The translations under genes and the position numbers were made by a program. Below the pieces are notes generated by a model, which had not been told where the DNA came from, did not search any database, and saw only the letters and a program-made list of their open reading frames with translations. This document shows, piece after piece, positions 1 through 7,733 of a stretch of DNA of 15,957 nt (its first letter is position 1; each line of letters begins with the position of its first letter). The DNA is taken from contig JANNMJ010000101.1 of assembly GCA_031397815.1 (NCBI GenBank), forward strand, positions 1 through 15,957, given 5' to 3'. The stretch comes from JANNMJ01 sp031397815 (GTDB lineage Bacteria; Bacteroidota; Bacteroidia; Cytophagales; Hymenobacteraceae).

Positions 1-65
1 GCCAGCTCTGTCCCAGAGATGGTGTTGATTCCCCGTATTGACGCCATCTCTGGGACAGAGCTGGC
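1..65. repeat. REPIN-like inverted repeat (two 22-nt palindromic arms)
   Basis: Positions 1-22 and 44-65 are exact reverse complements (22 of 22), separated by a 21-nt spacer at 23-43. Each arm is also a near-palindrome: CCA (2-4), one mismatched base, CTCTG (6-10), a 3-nt loop, CAGAG (14-18), one mismatched base, TGG (20-22). The element can therefore fold as one long hairpin or two short ones. No T-run follows either arm, so a simple intrinsic terminator is less likely. Two short palindromes in opposite orientation match the architecture of REPIN/BIME-type dispersed repeats; that assignment is inference. Position 1 is the window edge, so the arm could be longer. Confidence 0.75.
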
Positions 66-96
66 CACGCGCGGTAGGACTGCGCCGATTGGGGTG

Positions 97-141
97 GCGG
101 GTCAAGAGACCCGCGAATAGCCGACACGGGGCCAGAGCCCC
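97..141. repeat. Two consecutive small hairpins
   Basis: GCGGGTC (97-103) pairs with GACCCGC (108-114) around the loop AAGA. GGGGC (128-132) then pairs with GCCCC (137-141) around the loop CAGA. They lie between the inverted repeat at the left edge and repeat copy A, downstream of the large minus-strand gene. No T-tract is attached. They look like part of a repeat-rich intergenic patch. I see no gene anywhere in 1-242. Confidence 0.45.
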
Positions 142-167
142 CGCGTCAATCACATCCCAATTCACCA

Positions 168-231
168 TTCAAAATACCCCGAAGGGGTTTCATCCCAGAA
201 GCCCGGGGTTGCCGAAGGCTACCCCGGGCAC
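168..231 (+). repeat. Palindromic repeat family, copy A
   Basis: Two hairpins in series. The small one is ACCCC (176-180), GAA, GGGGT (184-188). The large one is GCCCGGGGT (201-209) pairing with ACCCCGGGC (221-229). A T-T mismatch and an inner GCC/GGC stem (211-213, 217-219) are capped by GAA. The first 24 bases are identical to copy B at 5066-5089, and the large hairpin matches copy B except in the apical loop. The copy ends 11 nt before the stop codon of the minus-strand alpha-2-macroglobulin gene, so it may also lie in that transcript's 3' end. Confidence 0.8.
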
Positions 232-242
232 CCGCATCCCCC

Positions 243-3200
243 CTACCGCACCACCCCCACCACGCCCGGCACCCACCACTTATGCTCATCCGTGTAATAC
301 AAATACGCCACGGAAGGCGGGCTGGTGAACGTGCCGGGCAGCTCGGCCTTTAAGTCGAGGTTGAGGACGATTTCCTGACCCGGTTTCAGGGCTTGGAAGT
401 AGCACGCGAGGCGACCGTCGCGTAGCTCGTAGTAGTCGAGGATGTGGTGGTCTTGTAGCTCGCGGAGCTGCCACGGTTGGGGCGAAAGGCCCGCTGGCAG
501 GCCGATGAGGGCCATCGGCAGGGGTTGGGTTTTGTCGGGGGAGGTGTTGCGGAGGGTGGCGGTGAGGCGGCAGCTTTCGCCGACGCGCGCCGTCGTGGGC
601 GACAGGGCGGTGGTGAGGCGCACGGCGCACGCCTCGGCGCTGGGGAGCTGCGCGGTGCCCCAATCGGCGGAGAGCGTGTACGGAATGGCGGCTTTTCCGG
701 CCGCGTACTGGACTTCCAAGCGGTGCTTGCCGGGCGTGAGCTGGGTGCGCAGATTGGGCATCTCGATGATCTCGCGGCGGCCCGCCTGATACGTGGCGCG
801 CCCGGCTTCGGCGCCGTCGATGAGGACCGATACGGCGCCGTCTTCGCGGGTGGCTTGCGAGTAGGGGTCGTACGCGATGAGGGCTTTCAGCGCCAGAAAC
901 GAGCTTTGGCTGGAGCCGTAACCGCCGTACGCGTTGCGCGTGCTGAGGAGGTATTTCACGCCGTCTTGCAGCGCGGGCCACGAGCGGCCTTTGTTCCGCA
1001 GCCCCGCCAACACGGCGAGGGCGGTGGTTTCAATCCGCAAAGCATCTCCGCTGGAAGACATCGCCGACGTCTGACGCCCCATCCACGAGCCGTTGGATTC
1101 CTGCGCGGCATTGAGCTTCGCGAAGACCCGCGCGCGGTACGCTTCCGGCAGATTGGTATTGGCGAGAAGGGCGAGCTGATACGGGTCGGCGGAGAACAGG
1201 GCGCGCTCGGCGGCGCGACCGAGGTCGTTGTAGTAGAACGAGGAGCGGTCGGTTTCGCTGAGCGCCCACATCACGTAGGCGTTCGCGATGTTGGGGTCGG
1301 CGCGCCAGTAGGAATCTCCGCCGTTGGACACGGGGGCGGCTTTTCTAGAGGAGCTTTCGCCCGTCGGGGGCGTGTGGTGCGTGCGCAGCCACTCGTGCGC
1401 CTGTCCGGCGAGGCGGTCGATGACGGGGTTGGGGCGCACATGCCGCATATCGGTGAACCGGGCGAGGGCAAAGGCGGTGAGCACGGCGTTGCCGGAACCA
1501 CGTCCGAACCAGTCGAAACTGCCATCAGGCCGCGCAAACGTGGCGAGGCGTGCGTACCCGGCATCGAGGTTGGCTTGGGCGCGAGCGATGAGCGGGCCAT
1601 TCCCGTCGACGTGGCGACGGTTCATGAGGTAGCGCAGCACGATAGCGTTGGGATAAGTAGACGAAAGCGTCTGCTCAAAACACCCGTGCGGCTGTTGCAG
1701 CATCCTTTCCAAGCCTTTCAGCGCATCGGACTCCGACGTCGGGAACGCCGTAAACCGCAACCGCAGCGACCCCGGCAGCGCCTGTCCGGCGTCGATCAGC
1801 ATCGACCGCGACGCCTCGATACCCGAACACGCCACGGCCATCGGGTACCCGCGCGGCAGCACATCAACGGTTTGGAAGAGCTGGTCCAGGGGAGCGCCGT
1901 CGCCGCCGTCGCCGAACACGGCCGATACGCTGGCGGCCGTGGCCGGGCCACCCACCACGTAGCGCACGTGAAACGCCTGCGCGGCGTGCGCGCCGATAGT
2001 GGCCGTGGCCGTGGGGGCACCGACGAGGCGCCAATCCGTGGGGACGTTGAGCGCGAGCGGCCCGCTGATCGGCGCGTCGGTGGCGTTGGTGAGCACGAGC
2101 GGGATGTCCACCGTATCGCCGGAAAGCAGGTACGGCGGCAGCTTCATGCTGATCGCCACTGGCACGGCCGTGAAGAACCGCGCTTCGGCGTGCCCGATGA
2201 GGCCAAACGCATCGGTGCCTTCCGTCACGACGCGGTACGACGTAACGGCATCGCCGGTGTAGAGCTCCACCGTGGCGCGCCCGTTGGCATCGAGGACCAC
2301 ATTGGGCTTCCAGAACAGGGTCGAGCGGAAATCGGTACGGACGGTTTGGGTAGCGCTTTTCAGATGATAAATCGGCGCCGCGAACTCCCGCACCTGCACC
2401 TCATCAAAACTCCCCGGCCCGAGGGACGCGACCGGCAGCAGCGGCGCCTTGAAAGCCGCCACCGGCTGCGCAATCAGCACATCTTCGAGCCGCCGCACCT
2501 CTACCGGCACAGGCGCCGCCGGACTACCGGCAGACGACGACGGACTGAAGGCGCTCGGCAGCTGAGCCGCGTTGGAGCTGGGCGCTCGCACGCCGTTCAC
2601 GAAATACACGGTGCCGCTGGAGCGCGAGCCTTTGAGGTTCAAGGTGCCGTTATCGTCGGAGCTAAACACGCCGGGCCGGGTGCTCGCGAGGTTACTAACA
2701 TCCCGCGTCGGCAGCCTCATAATGGCGGCGTTATCGAGCGTATTGGCACTCATAGTGCTCATACTCGCCTCTACGATCGGAACGCGGTACGCCGTCACCA
2801 ACGCCTCTTTCAGCTTCACTTCGTGCGGCATTAGCTGAGCGTTGAGATGGCGCGGCCCGGCTTCGGTGAGGCGCACGACCTTCACCTGTTTCGCCTGAAA
2901 ACCGGACGAGGAAAAACTTACCTCGTAAGTCCCCACACGCAGCCGCCCGACGCTGTAATAGCCGTCAGCGTTGGCGCGGGCACTCCCCTTGACTTTGCCC
3001 GCCTGCTTCACCAAAACCAGCGCGCCGGGCAAGGCTTCTTCGGTAGATTTATCGAGGACGAAACCGGCGATACGGTCGTCGCCCGCCTCTTCGGCCTGAT
3101 CGTCGCGGTAGTTGCGACGGGCAACGCGGGCCTCGTTTTTCTCTTCATCCGTAAGCTGCGGACGGCGCTCGTCTTCCGGCTCCGGAATGGTTTGGGCGCG

Positions 3201-4859
3201 GATAAGGTCCCACTTGAACCGCCGCCAGCCGTGCGTGAGCAGCACCAGATCGAGGGCGGCGGGGGCGTCTTTTTCTTTCGAATCGAAATAGAATCTCGGC
3301 TCCCGGACCGGCTGCTGCAACGCCCGCTCAGCGAGCATCCAGCTCCGGATATTGCTCTGCTTATCGTCAGCGAACGCGAGGTTTTGGTCATCGACGACGC
3401 TCAGCCCGAGCGCGGCCGGGGCGGGCAGCCCCAGCTCGTCGGTGGCCTGAATCGTGAGCGTCACTTTCTGGCGCAGGCCATAGCTCGTGCGGTCGGTTTT
3501 GACGCTCAGGCGCAATTGCCGGTCGGCATTGACCATCACGAGGCGTTCGGCGCGTGCGATTTTTTTGCCATCGAACAGCGTAATCTGCATCACCCCAGCG
3601 GCCATCTCACTCACCGGAATCGGCACCCACGCCGCCGCCGGTCCCACGTTCGTAATCACGCTGTGCACCACCCGCCCGTTCTGCACGCACACCAGCAGCA
3701 CCCGCGCCGCCACAGTAGCCGCGAGGGTCACTTTCAGGGTCTTCGCGCCCGGCGCTTGCCGGTCTACCTGCATCGTAAAACCCCCGACGAGCGCCTCCGG
3801 CAGCGCCACCACCGAATCGGGCGTGCCAGCGGGCGCCGTCAGGTGCGCGAAATACTGGTGCCCGGGGCGGGGCGTTAGGGCGAATTTCCCCAACCCATCG
3901 TGCAAGGAGCGAAACGTGGTCAGCCGCGTCCCGCGCTCATCGGTCACGTACCCCGCCACATCGGCTGGCTCGCCGAACTCGTTGGTGGCGCGCACCGCTA
4001 CTTGTCCCGGCAGGCCCGTCACCAGCTCGCCGCCCTCGGGCAGCAGGTCCAAGCGGACGCGATTGAGCACAATCGGGATCGCCCGCGCCACGGCTTCGGG
4101 GAGGCCTTCGTGGTCGAGGGTAAGGGTGAGCAGGCCGTCGGCCACGGCCACGCGAGGTGGGAGCCGGAACTTGATTCGGGCGTTGCCGTCGGGCGCCACC
4201 GTTACGGTCCCGGCGCCGATGGAGTCGTTCGCGAGGCGCGCCGTCCACTTGACGGGCCGCGCCGCGAGGGGCTTGTTATCATTCCCGAACGCTTTGAGCG
4301 TGGCCGTCACTTCCTCGCCGGGGCCGTAGGCTTTACGCTCGAAATCAAGCGTGAGCTTGACGCGCGGCAGCGTCACGGTCTGCACCGTCAGGTCTTTACC
4401 GAACGCCCCGGCGGCGTTGGTGGAATCGCCGATGTTGAGGCTTTCGGGAAAAGCACGGAGGCGGTAGCGCCCGCCGGGCATCCCGTCGGTCAGGTCGAAG
4501 TTGCATTTCCCCTGCCCGTTCGCATCGAGCGGCACTCGGTAGCGCTTGCTCACGCTGCCTTTCGGGTCGAGCAGCTCGACGGTCAGGCGCTCGTGCCCCA
4601 TCGGCCGCCCGTTGCGGTTCCCGAAGGCACTGATCCAGACGGTTTCGCCGGGCGCGTAGAGCGTTTTATCGGTCATCAGGTAAGCATCGCCGGTCCAGCT
4701 CAGCCCACTCAAAACGCCAATCTGTTGCCCCAGCTCCTGCTGAAACGCCGTAAAAAAATCAGGCGGACCGGCCGCCCATCCCCCCGCCAGCAGCCCCACC
4801 CCCGCGAGCGCGCCCATCAGCAGCGGCGCCCGGAAACGAAAGAAAAAGAGTTTTTTCAT
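243..4859 (-). CDS. Alpha-2-macroglobulin family protein with thioester motif and TonB-plug-like segment
   Basis: Predicted 1538-aa exported protein. I start it at the ATG at 4859, giving MKKLFFFRFR and a hydrophobic signal segment to about residue 30. The upstream in-frame ATG at 4904 would put 15 non-hydrophobic residues before it. Order of domains: MG2-like strand region from about residue 62 (TDKTLYAPGETVW); further beta domains; a carboxypeptidase-regulatory-like domain at about 597-675; a TonB-plug-like segment at about 690-780; the A2M domain from about 843 (STLFWKPNVVLDANGRA); a helical thioester domain at about 1045-1330; and C-terminal beta domains. The thioester motif GCFEQ is intact, with Cys1060 and the Gln three residues on. 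In this family the thioester covalently traps attacking proteases. There is no lipobox Cys, unlike the E. coli lipoprotein homologue, so it is probably periplasmic or signal-anchored. The plug-like part has no barrel after it. It stands alone and is divergent from the next operon. Family call is firm; cellular role is inferred. Confidence 0.9.
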   Translation of the reverse strand: MKKLFFFRFRAPLLMGALAGVGLLAGGWAAGPPDFFTAFQQELGQQIGVLSGLSWTGDAYLMTDKTLYAPGETVWISAFGNRNGRPMGHERLTVELLDPKGSVSKRYRVPLDANGQGKCNFDLTDGMPGGRYRLRAFPESLNIGDSTNAAGAFGKDLTVQTVTLPRVKLTLDFERKAYGPGEEVTATLKAFGNDNKPLAARPVKWTARLANDSIGAGTVTVAPDGNARIKFRLPPRVAVADGLLTLTLDHEGLPEAVARAIPIVLNRVRLDLLPEGGELVTGLPGQVAVRATNEFGEPADVAGYVTDERGTRLTTFRSLHDGLGKFALTPRPGHQYFAHLTAPAGTPDSVVALPEALVGGFTMQVDRQAPGAKTLKVTLAATVAARVLLVCVQNGRVVHSVITNVGPAAAWVPIPVSEMAAGVMQITLFDGKKIARAERLVMVNADRQLRLSVKTDRTSYGLRQKVTLTIQATDELGLPAPAALGLSVVDDQNLAFADDKQSNIRSWMLAERALQQPVREPRFYFDSKEKDAPAALDLVLLTHGWRRFKWDLIRAQTIPEPEDERRPQLTDEEKNEARVARRNYRDDQAEEAGDDRIAGFVLDKSTEEALPGALVLVKQAGKVKGSARANADGYYSVGRLRVGTYEVSFSSSGFQAKQVKVVRLTEAGPRHLNAQLMPHEVKLKEALVTAYRVPIVEASMSTMSANTLDNAAIMRLPTRDVSNLASTRPGVFSSDDNGTLNLKGSRSSGTVYFVNGVRAPSSNAAQLPSAFSPSSSAGSPAAPVPVEVRRLEDVLIAQPVAAFKAPLLPVASLGPGSFDEVQVREFAAPIYHLKSATQTVRTDFRSTLFWKPNVVLDANGRATVELYTGDAVTSYRVVTEGTDAFGLIGHAEARFFTAVPVAISMKLPPYLLSGDTVDIPLVLTNATDAPISGPLALNVPTDWRLVGAPTATATIGAHAAQAFHVRYVVGGPATAASVSAVFGDGGDGAPLDQLFQTVDVLPRGYPMAVACSGIEASRSMLIDAGQALPGSLRLRFTAFPTSESDALKGLERMLQQPHGCFEQTLSSTYPNAIVLRYLMNRRHVDGNGPLIARAQANLDAGYARLATFARPDGSFDWFGRGSGNAVLTAFALARFTDMRHVRPNPVIDRLAGQAHEWLRTHHTPPTGESSSRKAAPVSNGGDSYWRADPNIANAYVMWALSETDRSSFYYNDLGRAAERALFSADPYQLALLANTNLPEAYRARVFAKLNAAQESNGSWMGRQTSAMSSSGDALRIETTALAVLAGLRNKGRSWPALQDGVKYLLSTRNAYGGYGSSQSSFLALKALIAYDPYSQATREDGAVSVLIDGAEAGRATYQAGRREIIEMPNLRTQLTPGKHRLEVQYAAGKAAIPYTLSADWGTAQLPSAEACAVRLTTALSPTTARVGESCRLTATLRNTSPDKTQPLPMALIGLPAGLSPQPWQLRELQDHHILDYYELRDGRLACYFQALKPGQEIVLNLDLKAELPGTFTSPPSVAYLYYTDEHKWWVPGVVGVVR

Positions 4860-4987
4860 CGGTTTACCAATAGGCGTCGGCGTGCAACGGTGTACGTCAG
4901 GCAACCTGTAGCACTGACGGCATAAGGCGGCTCAACGTTTCCCGCGTGGGAAAGTGGAATAGTTTGAAAGGGAAGTAGACGCCACGC

Positions 4988-5051
4988 GTGCCCGGGGTAG
5001 ATTTTTTTCAAAATCAACCCCGGGCTTTGGAATAGAACCCCGTTGGGGTTC
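4988..5051 (-). repeat. Palindromic repeat family, copy C (inverted, diverged)
   Basis: Reading the minus strand gives the same order as copies A and B. A small hairpin GAACCCC/GGGGTTC (5035-5041, 5045-5051) is followed by a large hairpin whose outer arms are GCCCGGGGT (4990-4998) and ACCCCGGGC (5017-5025). The apical part differs: the GCC/GGC inner stem of A and B is replaced by GATTTT/AAAATC, which still pairs. It faces copy B, 14 nt away, within the divergent intergenic region between the alpha-2-macroglobulin gene and the outer-membrane operon. Confidence 0.7.
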
Positions 5052-5065
5052 CCGGCCTCCATTGG

Positions 5066-5129
5066 TTCAAAATACCCCGAAGGGGTTTCCTATCCGCAGC
5101 CCGGGGTTGCCAAAGGCTACCCCGGGCAC
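5066..5129 (+). repeat. Palindromic repeat family, copy B
   Basis: Small hairpin ACCCC (5074-5078)/GGGGT (5082-5086). Large hairpin GCCCGGGGT (5099-5107) pairs with ACCCCGGGC (5119-5127), with the inner GCC/GGC stem closed by AAA where copy A has GAA. It has the same orientation as copy A and is head-to-head with copy C. It lies about 50 nt upstream of the candidate promoter of the outer-membrane operon. The ATG at 5062 is in frame with the downstream gene but would translate this repeat, so I do not use it as a start. Confidence 0.8.
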
Positions 5130-5178
5130 GAGCCGCATTACTGCCCCCCCCACCCCCAAAAAATACGGGCTAGTACGG

Positions 5179-5210
5179 ATTGCAGCGCGCAAACCCTTCC
5201 CGGACCTTTG
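5179..5210 (+). promoter_or_regulatory. Candidate Bacteroidota-type promoter
   Basis: GACCTTTG at 5203-5210 matches the -7 consensus TAnnTTTG at five of six fixed positions. ATTG at 5179-5182 matches the -33 TTTG at three of four, with a 20-nt spacer. Transcription would begin roughly 19 nt before the ATG at 5236, a plausible short leader. This supports the ATG at 5236 as the true start. It is seen by eye only. I found no comparably good match on the minus strand for the divergent gene. Confidence 0.45.
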
Positions 5211-5235
5211 CCTGCCTTCTAACCCCTGCATACCC

Positions 5236-6051
5236 ATGCTTGCCTTTCGTTTTTTTTCTAACCCTCCCTCCGCCCGACGGCGCGCGCTGACGGTGGCGCT
5301 GCTCGGGGCGTTGGCGCTGCCCGCCGCCGCGCAGACCACGCCGACCGCACCGAAAAAGAGCCGCATCGGGTTCTTCGATACGGGTTCGTCGGGGGCGATT
5401 TTCACGCTCGGCTGGCAGGTGGGGCACTATGCGCAGCACGGAATGGGCAATATGTATTACCACGCCCTACGCCTCAACCGCGCCGAGAACAACGCTTCTT
5501 CGGAAAAGCCGATGACGTGGAGCCAAGGCTACGGCGGACCGAGCATCGGCATTACCATCGTGCAATCGGATATGACCCTGGATCTCCGCTGGAGCAACCG
5601 GCACACCATTCACTCGGCGCGCTGGACTGATTTGGCCGGTGAAACCTGGAACACGAGCTACCGCGTGCGCCTCAACGAGCTGAGCATCGGGCTGGGCTAC
5701 CCGCTCTGGGGTGGCCGCCTGCGGCCGGGCGTTTCGGGGGATTTGGGGATTTTCAAAGTATCGCGGCGCGACGGCAAAGGGAAAGAAAAAGGCAAATGGG
5801 GGTCGATGCACTCGCGCGGCAAAGGCCTGCTCGAGCCCGGCGAGCGCTCCCCGACGGCGGGCCTTACGGTCTACTGCGATGTGGCGCCGTTGGGCGCACG
5901 CGGCGGCGGCCTCACGTTCCGGCCATTTTACCAGTGGCACATCATGGAACCCGACTTATTCGGACTGGCGGGCACTTTCGATACGCGCTCTTTTCAATAC
6001 GGCATCCAGAATTACGGCGTGTCGCTGAGCTGGGGCTTCACTTCTAAATAA
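5236..6051 (+). CDS. Predicted outer-membrane beta-barrel protein, unidentified
   Basis: 271 aa from the ATG at 5236, chosen because it gives a clean signal peptide. An arginine cluster (R14-R16) and a hydrophobic core end in A-A-A, then Gln33. In-frame codons upstream only read through a palindromic repeat. The mature protein alternates polar and hydrophobic residues in short stretches separated by turns, and ends YGVSLSWGF, typical of a small outer-membrane barrel. A lysine/glycine-rich stretch around residues 176-197 would be a long basic loop. I recognise no specific family. The next gene's ATG follows the stop codon with no gap, so the two are almost certainly co-transcribed. First gene of a likely three-gene envelope operon. 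Confidence 0.75.
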   Translation: MLAFRFFSNPPSARRRALTVALLGALALPAAAQTTPTAPKKSRIGFFDTGSSGAIFTLGWQVGHYAQHGMGNMYYHALRLNRAENNASSEKPMTWSQGYGGPSIGITIVQSDMTLDLRWSNRHTIHSARWTDLAGETWNTSYRVRLNELSIGLGYPLWGGRLRPGVSGDLGIFKVSRRDGKGKEKGKWGSMHSRGKGLLEPGERSPTAGLTVYCDVAPLGARGGGLTFRPFYQWHIMEPDLFGLAGTFDTRSFQYGIQNYGVSLSWGFTSK

Positions 6052-6888
6052 ATGCTGATTATGAAGCCGCTATCTCTCCCCTTTCTCTCTTCTACGTGGC
6101 GCACCGGTCGGCGTTTGGCGACGGCCGCCGCGCTGCTGTTACTCGCCGCGCCCGCCGCCCACGCGCAGCGCGGTTCGAGCTGGGACGAAGTCATCATATC
6201 GGCCGGTTATGGTCCGGCGCAGCTTCGCTGGAAAACATTCGGCGAATTTCTCAGCTCTTATTCCACCGTCAACAAAGTGGTGCTGCCGAAGGCCGTCAAG
6301 CTCGGATACGGCAGCACTCAGAGTGTGGGGGCGCTGTTCGTGGGTTGGGCCTATCTGGGCTATCAACGCACCGCGAGCAACCTGACGGCCGAATTTACCG
6401 GCGGCTCTGAACGCCGCTTCGGCGTGCGGCAAGGGCTGTGCGTACTCAGTATCGAGCCGCGTTTTTTTATTGGAGACCATTATTTTCTCGGACCGACCGG
6501 CGCGCTCTGCTTCGGCGAGACCCGCATCAACGTCACCTATAAATACCCCGACGGCACCGTGTCGTGGAGCCGCGACCGCCGCCTGAACGGCCAATACAGC
6601 GCCACCACCTTCACGAGTATGGCGGGCCTGAAAACGGGCGTCATCTTCGGGCCACTTATGGTGCAGCTCAGAGGCGATTATATGTTCAGCGGCAAAGGCG
6701 GCACCGGCCTCGGCGATTTGCCGGGCATCGGCAGCAATACCCAGCTCCCGCGTCATTACGACCAGTTTATTAAATCGACCGGTACGTTCTCCGACCCTTA
6801 TTCCCTCACCGACGACGCCGTGAAAGACGACCTCGGCCTGATTCGGATTGCCGTGGAAGTGGGGCTGGTTATCAACGGCGACAACTAA
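6052..6888 (+). CDS. Predicted outer-membrane beta-barrel protein, unidentified (second)
   Basis: 278 aa. The ATG at 6052 directly abuts the previous stop; the ATG at 6061 (MKPLSL) is an equally plausible start three codons later. From the second start the signal peptide has an Arg-rich n-region, a run of Ala and Leu, and an A-H-A cleavage site before Gln36. The rest reads as amphipathic strands with glycine/aromatic turns, ending IRIAVEVGLVINGDN. It resembles a generic outer-membrane beta-barrel. I see no clear sequence similarity to the gene before it, and no catalytic motif. Zero-gap spacing implies co-translation with the preceding barrel. Confidence 0.72.
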   Translation: MLIMKPLSLPFLSSTWRTGRRLATAAALLLLAAPAAHAQRGSSWDEVIISAGYGPAQLRWKTFGEFLSSYSTVNKVVLPKAVKLGYGSTQSVGALFVGWAYLGYQRTASNLTAEFTGGSERRFGVRQGLCVLSIEPRFFIGDHYFLGPTGALCFGETRINVTYKYPDGTVSWSRDRRLNGQYSATTFTSMAGLKTGVIFGPLMVQLRGDYMFSGKGGTGLGDLPGIGSNTQLPRHYDQFIKSTGTFSDPYSLTDDAVKDDLGLIRIAVEVGLVINGDN

Positions 6889-6973
6889 CCCGCGCCGGGC
6901 TTTCTGCTACCTCCGAACAAGCTTTTTTACTTTCTACTCGATTTCCGACCGCTTCGATTTTTAATTTACTCCG

Positions 6974-7522
6974 ATGCTCACCCGCGCCCTTTTCTACTCG
7001 CCGCTTCGTTTATTGTTCGTTATGCTGCTCGGCGGAGTGCTGCTCAGCTCCTGCGACCGTGAAGCCGTCAATGCCCGCGAGCAATCGGGCGTTTGGGATA
7101 TTAAACGCGTGACCGGCACGTCTTACGATACCCTCGGCACCGTACTTTCGACGGAAACCGTGACGGATGCCGGGCAGGTGGCGTTCATCAATATCACCGG
7201 TCAATCCGGCTCCACCGACGACGAAGCCCGTTTTTACGTCGACAAGCCCGTGCCGAGTCAGATTCTCGCGGCATTATCCGGCAACAACGGCAGCGCCTCA
7301 ACCTCAGGCACCATCACCGCCGAATGGCTCGTCGACCACCACGAGCGGCGGCGCATCTCGTTAGTCCCCATCAGCGATAACCCCTTTGTGGGGCTAACGG
7401 CCTACATTTTCACCATCACCGACGAAACCAACAGCACCCAACGCTGGGAAGCCGTAAAAGGCGACGGCAATGGCGACCTCGTGCTATACCGCGAGGAATG
7501 GGAGATGAAACGCGTGCAGTAA
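6974..7522 (+). CDS. Predicted small lipoprotein, unidentified
   Basis: 182 aa. The N-terminus is a signal peptide with the lipobox L24-S25-S26-C27, so it should be lipidated and membrane-anchored. Acidic residues follow the Cys (D28, E30). The mature part starts GVWDIKRVTGTSYDTLG and is mostly predicted beta strand with polar Ser/Thr/Asn loops. That opening is reminiscent of lipocalin-like Bacteroidota lipoproteins, a weak guess. It lies 85 nt after the second barrel gene on the same strand with no obvious terminator between, and ends the presumed operon before the T-tailed hairpin. The lipoprotein call is solid; function is unknown. Confidence 0.75.
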   Translation: MLTRALFYSPLRLLFVMLLGGVLLSSCDREAVNAREQSGVWDIKRVTGTSYDTLGTVLSTETVTDAGQVAFINITGQSGSTDDEARFYVDKPVPSQILAALSGNNGSASTSGTITAEWLVDHHERRRISLVPISDNPFVGLTAYIFTITDETNSTQRWEAVKGDGNGDLVLYREEWEMKRVQ

Positions 7523-7574
7523 ATGAGGTGGATCCGTCTGAAGAAAGCGAGTTTTTAGTTATCAATTAATAATT

Positions 7575-7733
7575 CCCCGCCCCCTTGGGGGAGGGGTGGC
7601 CCGCAGGGCCGGGGTGGGGTAGGCGGTTACGGCAATGCGGTTGGGCGACGGCAGGAGGTTTCCTATGGCGGGCTGTATCTACGTGTCCCCCCACCCCGGC
7701 CGTTCCGGCCACCCCTCCCCTCCGGGGCGGGGA
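7575..7733. repeat. Long GC-rich inverted repeat in convergent intergenic region
   Basis: Left arm about 7575-7619 and right arm about 7687-7732 are near reverse complements over about 45 bp. Both contain CCCCGCCCC-like and GGGTGGCC blocks and a GGCCGGGGTGGGG end. They enclose a 67-nt loop. Differences are confined to the CCTT/GGAG bulge and the GCAG/GAAC mid-arm tip. Each arm can also fold on itself. A/T-rich sequence with TAATTAAT-type words flanks both sides. It lies between convergent genes (stops at 7522 and 7765). No gene is present in 7523-7762. Confidence 0.7.

Noticed and set aside
38..328. Small plus-strand open frame across the left intergenic region
   Set aside because: It runs through the inverted repeat, the hairpins and repeat copy A and overlaps the 3' end of the alpha-2-macroglobulin gene; it has no recognisable protein feature.
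477..2834. A 785-codon open frame on the plus strand opposite the alpha-2-macroglobulin gene, with similar ones at 2847-3878 and 3900-4925
   Set aside because: The minus-strand reading has clear family motifs throughout. The plus frames give Arg/Gly/His-rich sequence with no domain and arise from GC-rich codon positions.
5062..5235. Upstream in-frame start for the first barrel protein
   Set aside because: It translates a palindromic repeat and passes over the candidate promoter. The ATG at 5236 begins a proper signal peptide.
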